Positions 1 to 10,169 of a DNA stretch of 53,453 nucleotides are shown here, piece after piece; position 1 is the stretch's first letter; every line of letters starts with the position of its first letter. The stretch spans positions 1 through 53,453 of the forward strand of contig NZ_JAELUH010000034.1 in the NCBI RefSeq assembly GCF_016429215.1. Reading direction: 5' to 3'. The position numbers and the translations under genes are program-made. The notes below the pieces were generated by a model. That model had not been told where the DNA came from, ran no database searches, and was given only the letters and a program-made list of their open reading frames with translations. This stretch comes from Herbaspirillum sp. ASV7 (GTDB lineage: Bacteria > Pseudomonadota > Gammaproteobacteria > Burkholderiales > Burkholderiaceae_D).

Positions 1-96
<96 letters not shown>

Positions 97-967
97 GGGT
101 ACGGGAGAGCACGTTGAGCAGCAGCACGCTGAAGGTGATCAGCAAGGCGCCGCCCCAGGCCAGCGAGACCCAGTTGTCATAGGGGCTCATGGCGAACTGG
201 TTGATCACCACCGGCAGGTTGGCGATCGGACGGTTCATGTTGGTGCTGAAGAACTGGTTGTTGAGCGCAGTGAAGAGCAACGGTGCGGTCTCACCCGAGA
301 TGCGCGCCACGGCCAGCAGCACGCCGGTGACCACACCCGCCTTGACCGCACGCAGACGCACGATGATGGCGACCTTCCAGCGCGGTGCACCCAGGGCGAA
401 GGCGGCTTCGCGCAGGCCGTTGGGGACCAGCTTCAACATGTTGTCGGTGGTGCGCACCACCACCGGGATGGCGATGAGCGAGATGGCGAAGGTGCCGGCC
501 CAGCCCGAGAAGTGGTTCACGTTGGCCACGTAGATGGCGTAGATGAACAGGCCGATCACGATCGACGGCGCCGACAGCATGATGTCGGTGACGAAGCGGG
601 TCACCTGGGCCAGCTTGCTCTCCTCGCCGTACTCGGCCAGGTAGACGCCAGCCAGGATGCCGATGGGGGTGCTGATCAGGGTGCTCAGGCCGACCATCAT
701 CAGGCTGCCGACGATGGGGTTGAGCAGGCCGCCACCAGCGTCGCCGGGGCCCGGGGTGTTCTCGGTCAAGAGACCCAGGTTCAGGGCGGCCACGCCCTTG
801 ACCACCAGGGTCAGCAGGATCCAGGCCAGCACGAACAGGCCCATGCCCATGGCCAGGAAGGAGAACAGCATGCCCACGCGATGCTGCATGAGGCGCTTGC
901 GGTAGACGGGGTTGATGGCCTGGGCCTTGGCGGCATCGGCAGCAGTGGCTTGTACGGTCTGGTTCAT
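97..967 (-). CDS. pstA: Phosphate ABC transporter permease PstA (3' end cut by contig edge)
   Basis: Inner-membrane permease of the high-affinity phosphate transporter PstSCAB. The reading frame starts at the ATG at 967, which shares a base with the pstC stop (TAATG), so the two are translationally coupled. It stays open for 290 codons to the adapter. The last visible residues (a hydrophobic helix ending LLLNVLSRT) match the final transmembrane helix of PstA, so only a few residues and the stop are missing compared with the usual length of about 296. pstB and phoU would be expected just outside the window. It was not apparent as a complete frame because its stop is lost. Confidence 0.93.
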
Positions 968-2004
968 TATTTGGCTCCTTCCTTGCGCGCCATGCCCATG
1001 AGCATGATCTTGGCGGCCGACAGGACGATGAAGGTGATGACGAACAGGATCAGGCCCAGGGCGAACAGCGAGGACACATGCAGCTTGCTGGAGGCTTCGG
1101 CGATCTCGTTGGCCAGCGTGGAGGCGATCGAGTTGCCGGCCGAGAACAGCGACCAGGACAGGCGATGCGAGTTGCCGATCACGAAGGTGACGGCCATGGT
1201 CTCGCCCAGTGCGCGACCCAGGCCCAGCATGACGCCGCCGACCACGCCGGTCTTGGTGTAGGGCAGCACCACCTTGCGCACCACTTCCCAGCGGGTGCAG
1301 CCGAGACCGTAGGCCGATTCCTTCAGGACCGCAGGCACGACTTCAAACACGTCGCGCATGACCGAGGAGATGAAGGGGATGATCATCACCGACAGGATCA
1401 GGCCGGCGGTGAGGATGCCGATGCCCATGGTGGGGCCGGAGAACAGGATGCCGATACCGGGGATCTGGCCCAGCGTGGCCTTCAGGAAGGGCTGGCCGTA
1501 TTCCGAGAACAGCGGCGCGAACACGAACAGGCCCCACATGCCGTAGATGATGGAGGGCACGCCTGCCAGCAGTTCCACGCAGGTGCCCAGCGGGCGACGC
1601 AGCTTGGCCGGGCAGATTTCGGTGAGGAACAGGGCGATGCCGAAGCTGACCGGGAAGGCTATCAGCAAGGCGATGATCGAGGTCGACAGGGTGCCGACGA
1701 TGGCGATCATGGCGCCGAATTCTTCATTGGTAGGGTCCCACTCGACGCGGGTGATGAAGCCTGGACCGAAAGCCTGGAAGGCAGGCGCGGCACCGATGAA
1801 GAGGGAAACGATGATCCCGCCCAGCATGAACAGGACGGACAGGGCGAAGATCAGGGTGATCTTGTGGAAAAAGAAATCCTGCAGACGCTGGCGGCGCATG
1901 ACGGCCATCAACTTTTCGCGCGCGACCTGCGCACTTTCAGTCTCTGTCGCGGATTTTTTGACTTCGGTATTCGACATTGCCGTGGTGGAATAATTAGCGC
2001 TCAT
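967..2004 (-). CDS. pstC: Phosphate ABC transporter permease PstC
   Basis: 345-residue permease that pairs with PstA to form the phosphate channel in the inner membrane. A charged N-terminal tail of about 45 residues precedes the first helix (around residues 50-72). The conserved permease core follows, with the EAA-loop region around [20 protein letters not shown] and further helices. The ATG at 2004 has a GGTGA ribosome-binding site a few bases upstream; an internal ATG at codon 10 has none, so the longer form is preferred. It lies 141 bp after pstS and overlaps pstA by one base. Confidence 0.95.
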   Translation of the reverse strand: MSANYSTTAMSNTEVKKSATETESAQVAREKLMAVMRRQRLQDFFFHKITLIFALSVLFMLGGIIVSLFIGAAPAFQAFGPGFITRVEWDPTNEEFGAMIAIVGTLSTSIIALLIAFPVSFGIALFLTEICPAKLRRPLGTCVELLAGVPSIIYGMWGLFVFAPLFSEYGQPFLKATLGQIPGIGILFSGPTMGIGILTAGLILSVMIIPFISSVMRDVFEVVPAVLKESAYGLGCTRWEVVRKVVLPYTKTGVVGGVMLGLGRALGETMAVTFVIGNSHRLSWSLFSAGNSIASTLANEIAEASSKLHVSSLFALGLILFVITFIVLSAAKIMLMGMARKEGAK

Positions 2005-2108
2005 TTGAGTTCACCATTGAAACGGGCCATTGCTGCGAATGCTCTGCTGTCCAGAGTTGCTCGTTTTCGCTGCAATGACCCGTGTGCTCCGTAGGAAGAA
2101 GCTTGCTG

Positions 2109-2129
2109 GCCGGGCCTTGTCAGCCCGGC
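2109..2129 (-). terminator. Intercistronic hairpin between pstS and pstC
   Basis: Perfect 7-bp inverted repeat (GCCGGGC/GCCCGGC) with a 7-nt loop, just after the pstS stop and with no U-run. Such hairpins commonly protect the upstream mRNA or cause partial termination. That would fit the need for more binding protein (PstS) than permease. The function is inferred. Confidence 0.55.
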
Positions 2130-2145
2130 GCGACGTGGTGCTGGA

Positions 2146-3195
2146 TTACCAGATTGCCTTGCCGCTGCTGTCCTTGACGTTGCTCTTCCAGGAATCTTCC
2201 ACCAGCTTGGTGACCGAATCCGGCAGCGGCACGTAGTCCAGATCAGCAGCGACCTTGCCGCCGTTCTTGTAGGCCCAGTCGAAGAACTTCAGGACTTCCT
2301 TGCCCTTGGCGCCATCGCCAGCCTGCTCCTTGTGCAGCAGGATGAAGGTGGCGCTGGAGATCGGCCACGATTCCTTGCCCGATGCGTCGGTGAAGTCCAC
2401 TGCGAAACCAGGGGTCTTGGCCCAGTCGCCATGGGCGGTAGCGGCCTTGAAGGAGGAATCGTCCGGGGAGACGAAGTTGCCATCCTTGTTCTTCAGTTGG
2501 GTGAAGTTCAGCTTGTTCTTCTTGACGTAGGCGTACTCGACGTAGCCGATCGCGCCCTTGACCTTCTGCACGTTGGCGGCAACGCCTTCGTTACCCTTGC
2601 CACCCACGCCGGTGGGCCACTTGACGGCGGTACCGGCACCGATCTTGGCCTTGAAGTCAGCGTTGGCCTTGGACAGGTAGGAGGTGAACACGTAGGAGGT
2701 GCCCGATGCGTCCGAACGGTAGACCACGGTGATGTCTTCGGCCGGCAGCTTCACGCCCGGGTTCAGGGCGGCGATTTCAGCGGCGTTCCACTTGGTGATC
2801 TTGCCAGCGTAGATGTCGCCCAGCACCTGGCCGGACAGCTTGATCTGGCCGGGGGTGACACCGTCCAGGTTGACCACCGGCACCACGCCACCAACCACGG
2901 CCGGGAACTGGGTCAGGCCGGCTTCAGCCAGTTCGGCTTGGGCCAGGGGGGCGTCGGAGGCGCCGAAATCGACGGTCTTGGCCTTGATCTGCTTGATACC
3001 ACCACCGGAACCGATGGACTGGTAGTTCAGGCTGTTACCGGTGGCGGTCTTGTACAGCTCGGCCCACTTGGCATAGACCGGGTACGGGAAGGAGGCGCCA
3101 GCGCCGGTGATTTCTGCTGCATGAGCGGCACCGCTGAAAGCGAAAGCGCCAGCCACTGCGACGGCAACAGATTTGATCAGATGGTTAAACCCCAT
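2146..3195 (-). CDS. pstS: Periplasmic phosphate-binding protein PstS
   Basis: 349-residue solute-binding protein that captures inorganic phosphate in the periplasm and delivers it to PstCAB. The signal peptide covers residues 1-26 (basic start, hydrophobic core, cleavage after AHA). The mature protein opens with the PstS hallmark GAGASFPYPVYAKW; the phosphate-binding segments IGSGGG and RSDASGTSY are visible. It is the first gene of the leftward pst operon and is preceded by a Pho box about 100 bp upstream, so PhoB-dependent induction in low phosphate is expected. Confidence 0.97.
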   Translation of the reverse strand: MGFNHLIKSVAVAVAGAFAFSGAAHAAEITGAGASFPYPVYAKWAELYKTATGNSLNYQSIGSGGGIKQIKAKTVDFGASDAPLAQAELAEAGLTQFPAVVGGVVPVVNLDGVTPGQIKLSGQVLGDIYAGKITKWNAAEIAALNPGVKLPAEDITVVYRSDASGTSYVFTSYLSKANADFKAKIGAGTAVKWPTGVGGKGNEGVAANVQKVKGAIGYVEYAYVKKNKLNFTQLKNKDGNFVSPDDSSFKAATAHGDWAKTPGFAVDFTDASGKESWPISSATFILLHKEQAGDGAKGKEVLKFFDWAYKNGGKVAADLDYVPLPDSVTKLVEDSWKSNVKDSSGKAIW

Positions 3196-3291
3196 TTCAA
3201 CTACTCCTATGATTTTGAGAGAGGAACGTCAGCTAGAAACATCACGATGGGAGGGATGACTTCTGAGACAGGGCGAACTTTAACCAGCTAA

Positions 3292-3310
3292 TGTGACGAG
3301 TTTATGACCC
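3292..3310 (-). promoter_or_regulatory. Pho box upstream of pstS
   Basis: On the minus strand the sequence reads GGGTCATAAACTCGTCACA: two GTCA-type half-sites 11 bp apart with an AT-rich spacer, the architecture of the PhoB consensus (CTGTCAT-N4-CTGTCAT). It lies about 100 bp before the pstS start. Extra TGTCA half-sites occur further upstream (about 3317-3358), so more than one PhoB dimer may bind. Confidence 0.82.
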
Positions 3311-3558
3311 GAACTTGTCATTCGGCTCAGTGAAATCAGATTTGTGACATGGGCGTCAGTGTTGACATGATGATAATTAAATGCAGGGTAGCGAGCGCCC
3401 TTCCCTGCCCGCAAACCCGCGCCCGTTGTGGAATGGTTTTTTCCTGACAGATCCATGTCACGGAGGATTGTGCTAAATCGTTTAAAAGATAAATGTGATT
3501 TTGTCATCAATTTTTTCTCCTCTTATACTAAGAAAAATGTGACAAACACTCACGATAC

Positions 3559-3588
3559 TTGTCATAAACTCGTCATACATCCTAAATA
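3559..3588 (+). promoter_or_regulatory. Pho box and -10 element of the ppk promoter
   Basis: TTGTCATAAACTCGTCAT (3559-3576) is a near-consensus Pho box with 11-bp periodicity, followed after a short gap by TAAATA (3583-3588) as a -10 element. There is no separate -35, as expected of PhoB-activated promoters. The 15-mer GTCATAAACTCGTCA (3561-3575) is identical to the core of the pstS box at 3294-3308 on the other strand. Confidence 0.85.
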
Positions 3589-3624
3589 CACTGCCGGCAC
3601 AAAGTGGATGGACAGGGACCATTG

Positions 3625-5736
3625 ATGATCAGAAAAGCAAAACCGGAAAGCAGCCCCCAACCTGAACTTCCCGCAAACACGATTTACCTGAACCGCGAGC
3701 TGTCGCAACTGGCCTTCAACCGCCGCGTGCTTGCCCAGGCCGAAGACCCCAGCGTGCCCCTGCTGGAACGGCTGCGCTACCTCTGCATCTGCAGCAGCAA
3801 CCTCGACGAGTTCTTTGAAGTGCGCATCGCCAGCCTGCTGGCCAACCGCATCGAGGGCGAGAACATCGATCCGCCCGAGCTGCGCGCCGCGCTGGAGCGC
3901 ACCAGTGCCGAATGCCATCGCATCGTGGCGCGCCAGTACCAGTTGCTCAACGAAGAGATCCTGCCGCAGCTGGCCAAGAACGGCGTGCACCTGTTGCGCC
4001 ACGAAGACCGCAACGAAGCCCAACGCGCCTGGGTCAAGCACTACTTCGAACAACATGTGCGACCGCTGCTGACACCCATCGGTCTGGATCCGGCCCACCC
4101 CTTCCCGCAGGTCCACAACAAGAGTCTCAATTTCATCATCGAGCTCTCGGGCAAGGACGCCTTCGGACGCGGTACCGCGGTGGTCATCGTCAAGGCGCCA
4201 CGAGTTCTGCCGCGCGTCATCAAGCTGCCGGCCAACCTCTCGCCCAAGGGCAGTTGCTCGTTCTGCCTGCTCTCTTCGGTGATCCATGCGCATATCGCCG
4301 ACCTCTTCCCGGGTCGCGAGATCATTGCCTATTCGCAGTTCCGGGTCACCCGCAACAGCGATCTGTGGGTGGATGAAGAAGAGGTCAAGAACCTGCGCCA
4401 GGCGCTGGAGACCGAATTGCAAAGCCGCCAGTTCGGCGTGGCCGTGCGCCTGGAAGTGGCCGCCAATTGCCCGGAGCACCTGGCCGACTTCCTGTTGAAC
4501 CAGTTCAACATCGAGCGTAACCGCCTCTATGCAGTGCAGGGGCCGGTGAACATGGTGCGCCTGAGCGAGATCGTCAACCTGGTGGACCTGCCGGAGTTGC
4601 GCTTCCCGCCGTTCTCGCCCACCCTGCCGCCGCACCTGGCCAACGAGAGTATCTTCGCCGCGCTGGACCGCAAGGACGTGCTGCTGCATCACCCCTTCCA
4701 GTCCTTCCAGCCGGTGGTCGACTTCATCCGCAGCGCCGCCCATGATCCCAAGGTGTTGGCCATCAAGCAGACCATCTACCGCACCGGCATGAACTCGGAC
4801 CTGATGGAAGCGCTGATCTACGCCGCCCAGCACGGCAAGGAAGTGACGGTGATCGTGGAGCTGATGGCGCGCTTCGACGAGGAAGCCAACATCAACTGGG
4901 CAGTCAAGCTGGAGCAGGCTGGCGCCCAGGTGGTCTACGGCGTGGTCGGTCTGAAGACCCATGCCAAGCTGGCCCTGGTGATCCGCAGCGAGGAGCGCGG
5001 CCTGCGCTTCTATGCGCACCTGGGCACCGGAAACTACCACCCCAACACCACCAAGTTCTATACCGACTTCGGCCTGCTGACCTCCAACCAGGAGCTCACC
5101 GCCGAAGTCAACGAGGTCTTCATCCACCTCACCAGCCTGACCAAGCCGCGCAGTCTCTCGCATCTGTGGCTGGCGCCGTTCTCGCTGCAGAAGGAAATCA
5201 TCCGCGCCATCCGCAACGAGGCGCAGATCGCCCGCGAAGGCCGGCCTGCACGCATCATTGCCAAGATGAATGCGCTGCTGGACGAGTCGGTGATCCGCGC
5301 CCTCTATGCCGCCTCGGCCGATGGCGTCAAGATCGACCTGATCGTGCGCGGCGCCTGCGCGCTGCGCCCGGGCGTGCGCGGCCTGTCCGAGAACATCAAG
5401 GTACGCTCCATCATCGGCCGCTACCTGGAACACTCGCGCATCTATTACTTCCGCAACGACCTGGCCCATGATGTCTACCTGGCCAGCGCCGACTGGATGA
5501 ACCGCAACCTGTTCCGCCGCATCGAAGTGGCATTCCCGGTGCTGGACAAGACGCTCAAGAAGCGCGTCATCTCGGAAGGGCTCAACCCCTACCTGAAGGA
5601 CAACACCCATTCCTGGCAGCTGGATGTCAACGGCGTCTATACGCTCAGGAAACCACGCAGCAAGGCCCAGAGCTTCAACGCCCAGCAACACCTGATGACC
5701 ACCCTGGGCATTCCAGCCACGCCACCCGACGAGTAA
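3625..5736 (+). CDS. ppk: Polyphosphate kinase 1
   Basis: 703-residue Ppk1, which reversibly transfers the ATP gamma-phosphate onto polyphosphate chains. The N-terminal domain begins YLNRELSQLAFNRRVL. The two catalytic histidines are in GLKTHAKL (autophosphorylated His) and LEHSRIYYF (second His), and the RYAHLGTGNY-type motif is present as FYAHLGTGNY. I chose the ATG at 3625 because AGGGA sits 6 bases upstream; the frame could extend to a GTG at 3604 but without better signals. It is divergent from pstS, has its own Pho box, and is followed 32 bp later by sixA. Phosphate-starvation control of polyphosphate synthesis is implied. Confidence 0.97.
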   Translation: MIRKAKPESSPQPELPANTIYLNRELSQLAFNRRVLAQAEDPSVPLLERLRYLCICSSNLDEFFEVRIASLLANRIEGENIDPPELRAALERTSAECHRIVARQYQLLNEEILPQLAKNGVHLLRHEDRNEAQRAWVKHYFEQHVRPLLTPIGLDPAHPFPQVHNKSLNFIIELSGKDAFGRGTAVVIVKAPRVLPRVIKLPANLSPKGSCSFCLLSSVIHAHIADLFPGREIIAYSQFRVTRNSDLWVDEEEVKNLRQALETELQSRQFGVAVRLEVAANCPEHLADFLLNQFNIERNRLYAVQGPVNMVRLSEIVNLVDLPELRFPPFSPTLPPHLANESIFAALDRKDVLLHHPFQSFQPVVDFIRSAAHDPKVLAIKQTIYRTGMNSDLMEALIYAAQHGKEVTVIVELMARFDEEANINWAVKLEQAGAQVVYGVVGLKTHAKLALVIRSEERGLRFYAHLGTGNYHPNTTKFYTDFGLLTSNQELTAEVNEVFIHLTSLTKPRSLSHLWLAPFSLQKEIIRAIRNEAQIAREGRPARIIAKMNALLDESVIRALYAASADGVKIDLIVRGACALRPGVRGLSENIKVRSIIGRYLEHSRIYYFRNDLAHDVYLASADWMNRNLFRRIEVAFPVLDKTLKKRVISEGLNPYLKDNTHSWQLDVNGVYTLRKPRSKAQSFNAQQHLMTTLGIPATPPDE

Positions 5737-5768
5737 GGACCCGCAGGATTTTGCGCAAAGGAGCTGAG

Positions 5769-6248
5769 ATGGAGCTGATTTTATGGCGGCATGCAGAGGC
5801 AGAACTGGGGGAACCCGACGAGGGCCGCGCCCTCACGCCCAAGGGACACAAGCAGGCCGCCAAGATGGCCGAATGGCTGGACCGCAACCTGCCCGAAAGC
5901 TGCCGCATCCTGGTCAGCCCCGCCACGCGCACCCTGCAGACGGTGGAAGCGCTCAAGCGCAAGTACAAGGTGCATGCCGACCTGGCACCCGACATGAGCG
6001 CCGCCGACCTGCTGCGCGCGGCCAACTGGCCCGACAGCCGCGAACCGGTCTTGATCGTGGGTCACCAGCCCACACTGGGCCTGGTGGCTGCGCAACTGAT
6101 CGCCGGCCAGGCGCAGGAGTGGTCGCTGCGCAAGGCCAATGTGTGGTGGATCGCCCAGCGCGAACGGGGTGACGTGACCACCAACTACCTCAAGGCCGTG
6201 ATCGCGCCGGAGCTGGTGGCCACGGCCGGCAAGCAGCATCCGCGCTGA
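5769..6248 (+). CDS. sixA: Phosphohistidine phosphatase SixA
   Basis: 159-residue histidine phosphatase, nearly the length of E. coli SixA (161), that removes phosphate from phosphohistidine residues. The catalytic RHA motif is at residues 7-9 (LILWRHAEAE, His8), and the second histidine is in VGHQPTLG. The start is the ATG at 5769, with AGGAG 6 bases upstream; an in-frame TTG at 5751 lies ahead of that site and is unlikely. It probably shares a transcript with ppk, and a strong terminator follows at 6301. Confidence 0.92.
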   Translation: MELILWRHAEAELGEPDEGRALTPKGHKQAAKMAEWLDRNLPESCRILVSPATRTLQTVEALKRKYKVHADLAPDMSAADLLRAANWPDSREPVLIVGHQPTLGLVAAQLIAGQAQEWSLRKANVWWIAQRERGDVTTNYLKAVIAPELVATAGKQHPR

Positions 6249-6300
6249 AGTTCCTCACGCTAGAACCCATTTCATAAATAAGCGTGAGATGCGTTCTAAT

Positions 6301-6340
6301 AAAATCGCCGCGACCGGCATAGCCTGGTCGCGGCGATTTT
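6301..6340. terminator. Bidirectional intrinsic terminator (sixA / chemoreceptor 1)
   Basis: Perfect 15-bp stem (AAAATCGCCGCGACC and its complement) around a 10-nt loop, with an A-run on one side and a T-run on the other. It lies between the convergent sixA and the first chemoreceptor gene and can serve both strands. Confidence 0.93.
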
Positions 6341-6364
6341 TGTTAGTGCGCCGGACAGTCGGGC

Positions 6365-8104
6365 TTAGAAGGTTTCCCAGTCGCCATCATCACTGCTGGG
6401 CAAGGCACGCGGTGCTGGCTTGGCCGGGGCCGGGGCAGCCGGAGCCGGCGCGGGTGTCGGGTGCTTCAAGGCGGCTGCCGGCTTGGCAGCAGCGGGGGCC
6501 GGGCGCGGTGCTGCCTTGGGAGCGGACACCGGCGCCTTGTAGGCGGGGCGCACCGGTTCGCCACCGCTGACGCGGAAGATCGCTACTTCCTGCATCAGCC
6601 CCTGGGCCTGCTGTTCCAGCGACTTGGCTGCGGCGCTGGCTTGTTCCACCAGCGCGGCATTCTGCTGGGTGGCCTCATCCATCTGCGTCACTGCCCGCGA
6701 GACCTGGTCGATGCCGGCACTCTGCTCGTTGGACGCTGCCGAGATTTCGCTCATGATGTCAGTCACGCGCTGCACGGCGTTGATGACATCGCTCATGGTG
6801 TCGCCCGCCTGGCCGACCAGCTCGGAACCGGCCTGGACCCGGTCCACCGAGTGCATGATCAGTTCCTTGATTTCCTTGGCGGCGCTGGAGGAACGCTGCG
6901 CCAGCGCCCGCACTTCGGTGGCGACCACCGCGAATCCCCGCCCCTGCTCGCCCGCGCGGGCCGCTTCCACGGCGGCATTGAGGGCCAGGATGTTGGTCTG
7001 GAAGGCGATGCCGTCGATGATGCTGACGATGTCGGTGATCTTGGCCGAGCTCTCGCGGATTTCTTCCATGGTCTGCACCACGCGCCCCACCACGGCATTG
7101 CCGTCGGCGGCAATGGTGGAAGCATTGACCGCCAGCGCCGTGGCCTGGCGGGCGTTGTCGGCATTGTGCTTCACGGTGCTGGTCAGCTCTTCCATGCTGG
7201 AGGCGGTCTCTTCCAGGGAAGCCGCCTGCTGCTCGGTGCGGGAAGACAGGTCCAGGTTGCCCGAGGCGATCTCGCGGGTGGCCGTGGCGATCGCTTCGCT
7301 GCCACCGCGCACCGCGCGCACCGTGCGCGAGAGGCTGTCCTGCATGCGCGAAAGTCCGTCCAGCAACTGGCCCATCTCGTTTTTCGAATGTACCTCGACC
7401 GGCTGGGTCAGGTCGCCACCGGCAATGGCGTCGAAGTGCTGCAAGGCGCGCTGCATGGGCTCGCCGATGGCGCGACGCAGCGACCACCAGCTCACGAAGG
7501 CCAGCAACAGGCCGGCCACGATGGCCGTGATGGTGAAGATGCGCGAGGCCTCATAACGCGCCGCCGATGCCTCCAGGCTCAGGGTGGCCTGCTCGGTCTC
7601 GTACTTGCTCAGGGCCTGTCCATCCAGTTGCATGGCGGTATAGATGGTACCCACCTTGCGCGCCTGGTCGCCGATGGCCTGGCGGTCGCCGGCCTTGATG
7701 ACTTCGGCGAAACGGGTCAGCTCCTGCTCGGTCTTGTCGATGCCATCCGAGACCTTCTTGACCAGGGCGCGGCCCTCTTCGGTCTGCGGCAGCGCGGTGT
7801 ACTTGGCCCACCACTGCAGGGCTTCCTTGCGGGCATTGGCGTCCATCCCGTACATACGCTCGGCCCAGGCGGCATCACTGGTCAGGGCGGCCTGGTCCAG
7901 CGAGGTGCGCTGGCGGCCGATCCAGATCAGGGTATTGTCGGCGGCCACGGTCTTGGGAATACGTTCCTCGGAGAGCTGGCGGTTGATGCTCACGGCCGCC
8001 GACATCCCCAGCAGGCCCGAGACGCCGATGGCGACCAGGAGGGTGGACAACACAAGGACCGCAATGGCGAGCTGCGCCTTGATCGAAAGGTTTTTGATGG
8101 ACAT
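6365..8104 (-). CDS. Methyl-accepting chemotaxis protein 1 (with C-terminal WETF tether)
   Basis: 579-residue transmembrane chemoreceptor. TM1 is about residues 11-34, followed by a roughly 155-residue helical periplasmic domain (four-helix-bundle type), TM2 about 190-212, HAMP, then the coiled-coil signalling domain. The signalling tip includes [20 protein letters not shown] and [15 protein letters not shown] long Ala/Pro/Lys-rich linker ends in DWETF, which matches the xWxxF pentapeptide that tethers CheR/CheB. The start at 8104 was chosen because residues before it are low-quality and TM1 follows directly; the ligand is unknown. It is the last of three tandem receptor genes and has a separate promoter candidate. 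Confidence 0.93.
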   Translation of the reverse strand: MSIKNLSIKAQLAIAVLVLSTLLVAIGVSGLLGMSAAVSINRQLSEERIPKTVAADNTLIWIGRQRTSLDQAALTSDAAWAERMYGMDANARKEALQWWAKYTALPQTEEGRALVKKVSDGIDKTEQELTRFAEVIKAGDRQAIGDQARKVGTIYTAMQLDGQALSKYETEQATLSLEASAARYEASRIFTITAIVAGLLLAFVSWWSLRRAIGEPMQRALQHFDAIAGGDLTQPVEVHSKNEMGQLLDGLSRMQDSLSRTVRAVRGGSEAIATATREIASGNLDLSSRTEQQAASLEETASSMEELTSTVKHNADNARQATALAVNASTIAADGNAVVGRVVQTMEEIRESSAKITDIVSIIDGIAFQTNILALNAAVEAARAGEQGRGFAVVATEVRALAQRSSSAAKEIKELIMHSVDRVQAGSELVGQAGDTMSDVINAVQRVTDIMSEISAASNEQSAGIDQVSRAVTQMDEATQQNAALVEQASAAAKSLEQQAQGLMQEVAIFRVSGGEPVRPAYKAPVSAPKAAPRPAPAAAKPAAALKHPTPAPAPAAPAPAKPAPRALPSSDDGDWETF

Positions 8105-8292
8105 TGGAGTAGTTCCGGTGGATGAAGTAAGAGTGCCGCAAACCTCGGCTTGCAATCCCGGGGCCGCCTCTGCGAGCGCAGGCATGTGCCGTCCTTGTCT
8201 CTTGGTCTTGCGGCGGCGCGCCTGTTTCCCCTGGCCGGGCATGGCAGCACCCTCCCCTTGCCGGAGCGCCGACATGCCGCGATTGATATAGC

Positions 8293-8318
8293 TTAACGGC
8301 AACAACGTAATTATCTTA
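8293..8318 (-). promoter_or_regulatory. Possible sigma-28 (FliA) promoter for chemoreceptor 1
   Basis: On the minus strand TAAG (8315-8318) is followed after 14 bp by GCCGTTAA (8293-8300). This resembles the flagellar sigma consensus TAAA-N15-GCCGATAA, one base short in spacing and one base off in each element. It is about 190 bp before the start codon, so the leader would be long. Inference only. Confidence 0.4.
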
Positions 8319-8353
8319 AATTCTCACCTTCCCTGCTTGACAGCATACTGACC

Positions 8354-8388
8354 CAAAAAAACGCCGCCAGCTGGGAGGCTGGCGGCGT
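8354..8388 (-). terminator. Intrinsic terminator after chemoreceptor 2
   Basis: Perfect 11-bp GC-rich stem (ACGCCGCCAGC and its complement) with a 6-nt loop, followed on the minus strand by a run of Ts (A-run at 8355-8361). It separates the second receptor gene from the first, so each probably has its own transcript. Confidence 0.92.
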
Positions 8389-8438
8389 CGAGGACAAAAC
8401 TTTACTTTTAATTACGTTTTGGTGCTGTAGCAGGTGCC

Positions 8439-10169
8439 TCAGAACTCCTCGAATTCATCGTCGCGCGCCAGCGCGGGCGGCTTGCCCTTGACGGCTGCGG
8501 ACGGCAGGCCGGCCACGGGGCGGGGGGCCGCAGCCACGGCAACGGACGGATTGGCACTGCGTGCCGGTACGGTCTTGATCACCGGCTGCACGGGCGCCAT
8601 CGGCGACACCGTTGTGGCAGCCTGGGCCGTCCTGAGCCTGAACACCGCCACCGCGCGCGCCAGCACATCTGACTGTTCCTGCAGGCTTTCGGCGGCGGCC
8701 GCCGCCTGCTCCACCAGGGCGGCGTTCTGCTGGGTGATCTCGTCGATCTGGGCGATGGCATTGTTGACTTCGGCGATGCCGGCGCTCTGCTCCTGGCTGG
8801 CGGCGGTGATCTCACCCATGATGTCGGCCACGTGCTTGACCGAGGTGACGATCTCGCTCATGGTGGCGCCGGCTTCATCGACCAGCTTGCCGCCGGCATC
8901 GACCTTCTCCACCGAATCGCTGATGAGCTGCTTGATCTCCTTGGCCGCAGTGGCGCTGCGCTGGGCCAGCGAGCGCACTTCGGACGCCACCACCGCAAAG
9001 CCGCGCCCCTGTTCGCCAGCGCGAGCGGCCTCGACGGCGGCGTTCAAGGCCAGGATATTGGTCTGGAAGGCGATGCCATCGATGACACCGATGATGTCGA
9101 CGATCTTGCTGGAGCTTTCCTTGATCGAGCCCATGGTCGCCACCACGTCGCCCACCACACGGCCACCCTTGGTGGCGTAATCCGAAGCCGAAACCACCAG
9201 CTGGTTGGCCTGGCGTGCGTTCTCGGCGTTCTGCTGCACCGTCGAGGTGAGCTGCTCCATGGAGCTGGCGGTTTCCTCCAGGCTGGAAGCCTGCGATTCG
9301 GTGCGGTTGGAGAGGTCGACGTTGCCGCGCGCGATCTCATGCGAGGCCACGGCGATGACAGCCGCACTCTCCTTGACCTCGTTGAGCGTGCTGGCCAGGT
9401 TGGCCTGCATCGCGCCCAGGGCGTTGACCAGGGTGGCTGCCTCGTCGCGGCCCTGGTCGTGGAATTCCTGGGTCAGGTCGCCGCTGGAAATGGTGGCGGC
9501 GATGCCGCCGGCGCGCTTGAGGGGATTGATGATGGAGCGCGTGATGACAAAGGTCAGGAAGAATCCCAGCCCCAGCGTGATCACCCCCATGATCAGCATG
9601 CCGATCTGGGCCTTGCGATAGCTGTCCTGGGCCTGTGCATGGGCGGCCTTCATGTCGTCCTGCTGGAAGGTCGCCAGGGCGGCGACGCTGCCCATCCATT
9701 TTTCATGGGCCGGCAGGAAGTCGCTCTTGAGCAGTTGGGCCGCATCGAAGTAATTGTTGCTGGCCACCTGCTGGCGGATGTTCTCCACGATGGGGAAGAG
9801 CTTCTTGCTCTCGCCGCTGGTCGCCGCCAGCAGTTCCTTGCCGCGCCCGGTGGAAGCCAGCGTGGTGATCTCCTTCTCGTAGCGTCCGTAGGCCTGCAGG
9901 ATCTTGCCCAGGTGCTGGTCCTCGGCCTTGCCCTCGGCGGCGTCGGTGGGCGTGACCACCTTGCGCAGCGCCAGCGCCAGCTCGCTGCCAGCCTCGCGCA
10001 TGTTCATGGCGGTGGTCATGGCGGCGACCTTCTTGTCGATCACGTATTCGCTGCTGGACTCCAGCTCGGCCATGCGCCACAGGCCGATCAGCAGGATCGC
10101 GGTGGCCAGCAGCAGGATGAGGCAGAAGCCCAATGCCAGGCGACTACCGATCTTGAGATGTTGAATCAT
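8439..10169 (-). CDS. Methyl-accepting chemotaxis protein 2 (C-terminus EFEEF)
   Basis: 576-residue chemoreceptor. TM1 is about residues 10-32, a helical periplasmic sensor (33-190) follows, then TM2 about 192-212, HAMP, and a signalling domain whose tip is nearly identical to its neighbours. The tail is shorter and ends DDEFEEF, possibly a degenerate CheR/CheB-binding pentapeptide with F in place of W. The start is the ATG at 10169, preceded by AGAGGGAAGAG. It is flanked by its own terminator at 8354. The ligand cannot be read from sequence. Confidence 0.93.
   Translation of the reverse strand: MIQHLKIGSRLALGFCLILLLATAILLIGLWRMAELESSSEYVIDKKVAAMTTAMNMREAGSELALALRKVVTPTDAAEGKAEDQHLGKILQAYGRYEKEITTLASTGRGKELLAATSGESKKLFPIVENIRQQVASNNYFDAAQLLKSDFLPAHEKWMGSVAALATFQQDDMKAAHAQAQDSYRKAQIGMLIMGVITLGLGFFLTFVITRSIINPLKRAGGIAATISSGDLTQEFHDQGRDEAATLVNALGAMQANLASTLNEVKESAAVIAVASHEIARGNVDLSNRTESQASSLEETASSMEQLTSTVQQNAENARQANQLVVSASDYATKGGRVVGDVVATMGSIKESSSKIVDIIGVIDGIAFQTNILALNAAVEAARAGEQGRGFAVVASEVRSLAQRSATAAKEIKQLISDSVEKVDAGGKLVDEAGATMSEIVTSVKHVADIMGEITAASQEQSAGIAEVNNAIAQIDEITQQNAALVEQAAAAAESLQEQSDVLARAVAVFRLRTAQAATTVSPMAPVQPVIKTVPARSANPSVAVAAAPRPVAGLPSAAVKGKPPALARDDEFEEF

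Noticed and set aside
3562..5691. A 709-codon leftward frame opposite ppk
   Set aside because: It is the antisense of ppk over nearly the full length; ppk has all catalytic motifs, a Pho box and a ribosome-binding site, while this frame has no recognisable domain.
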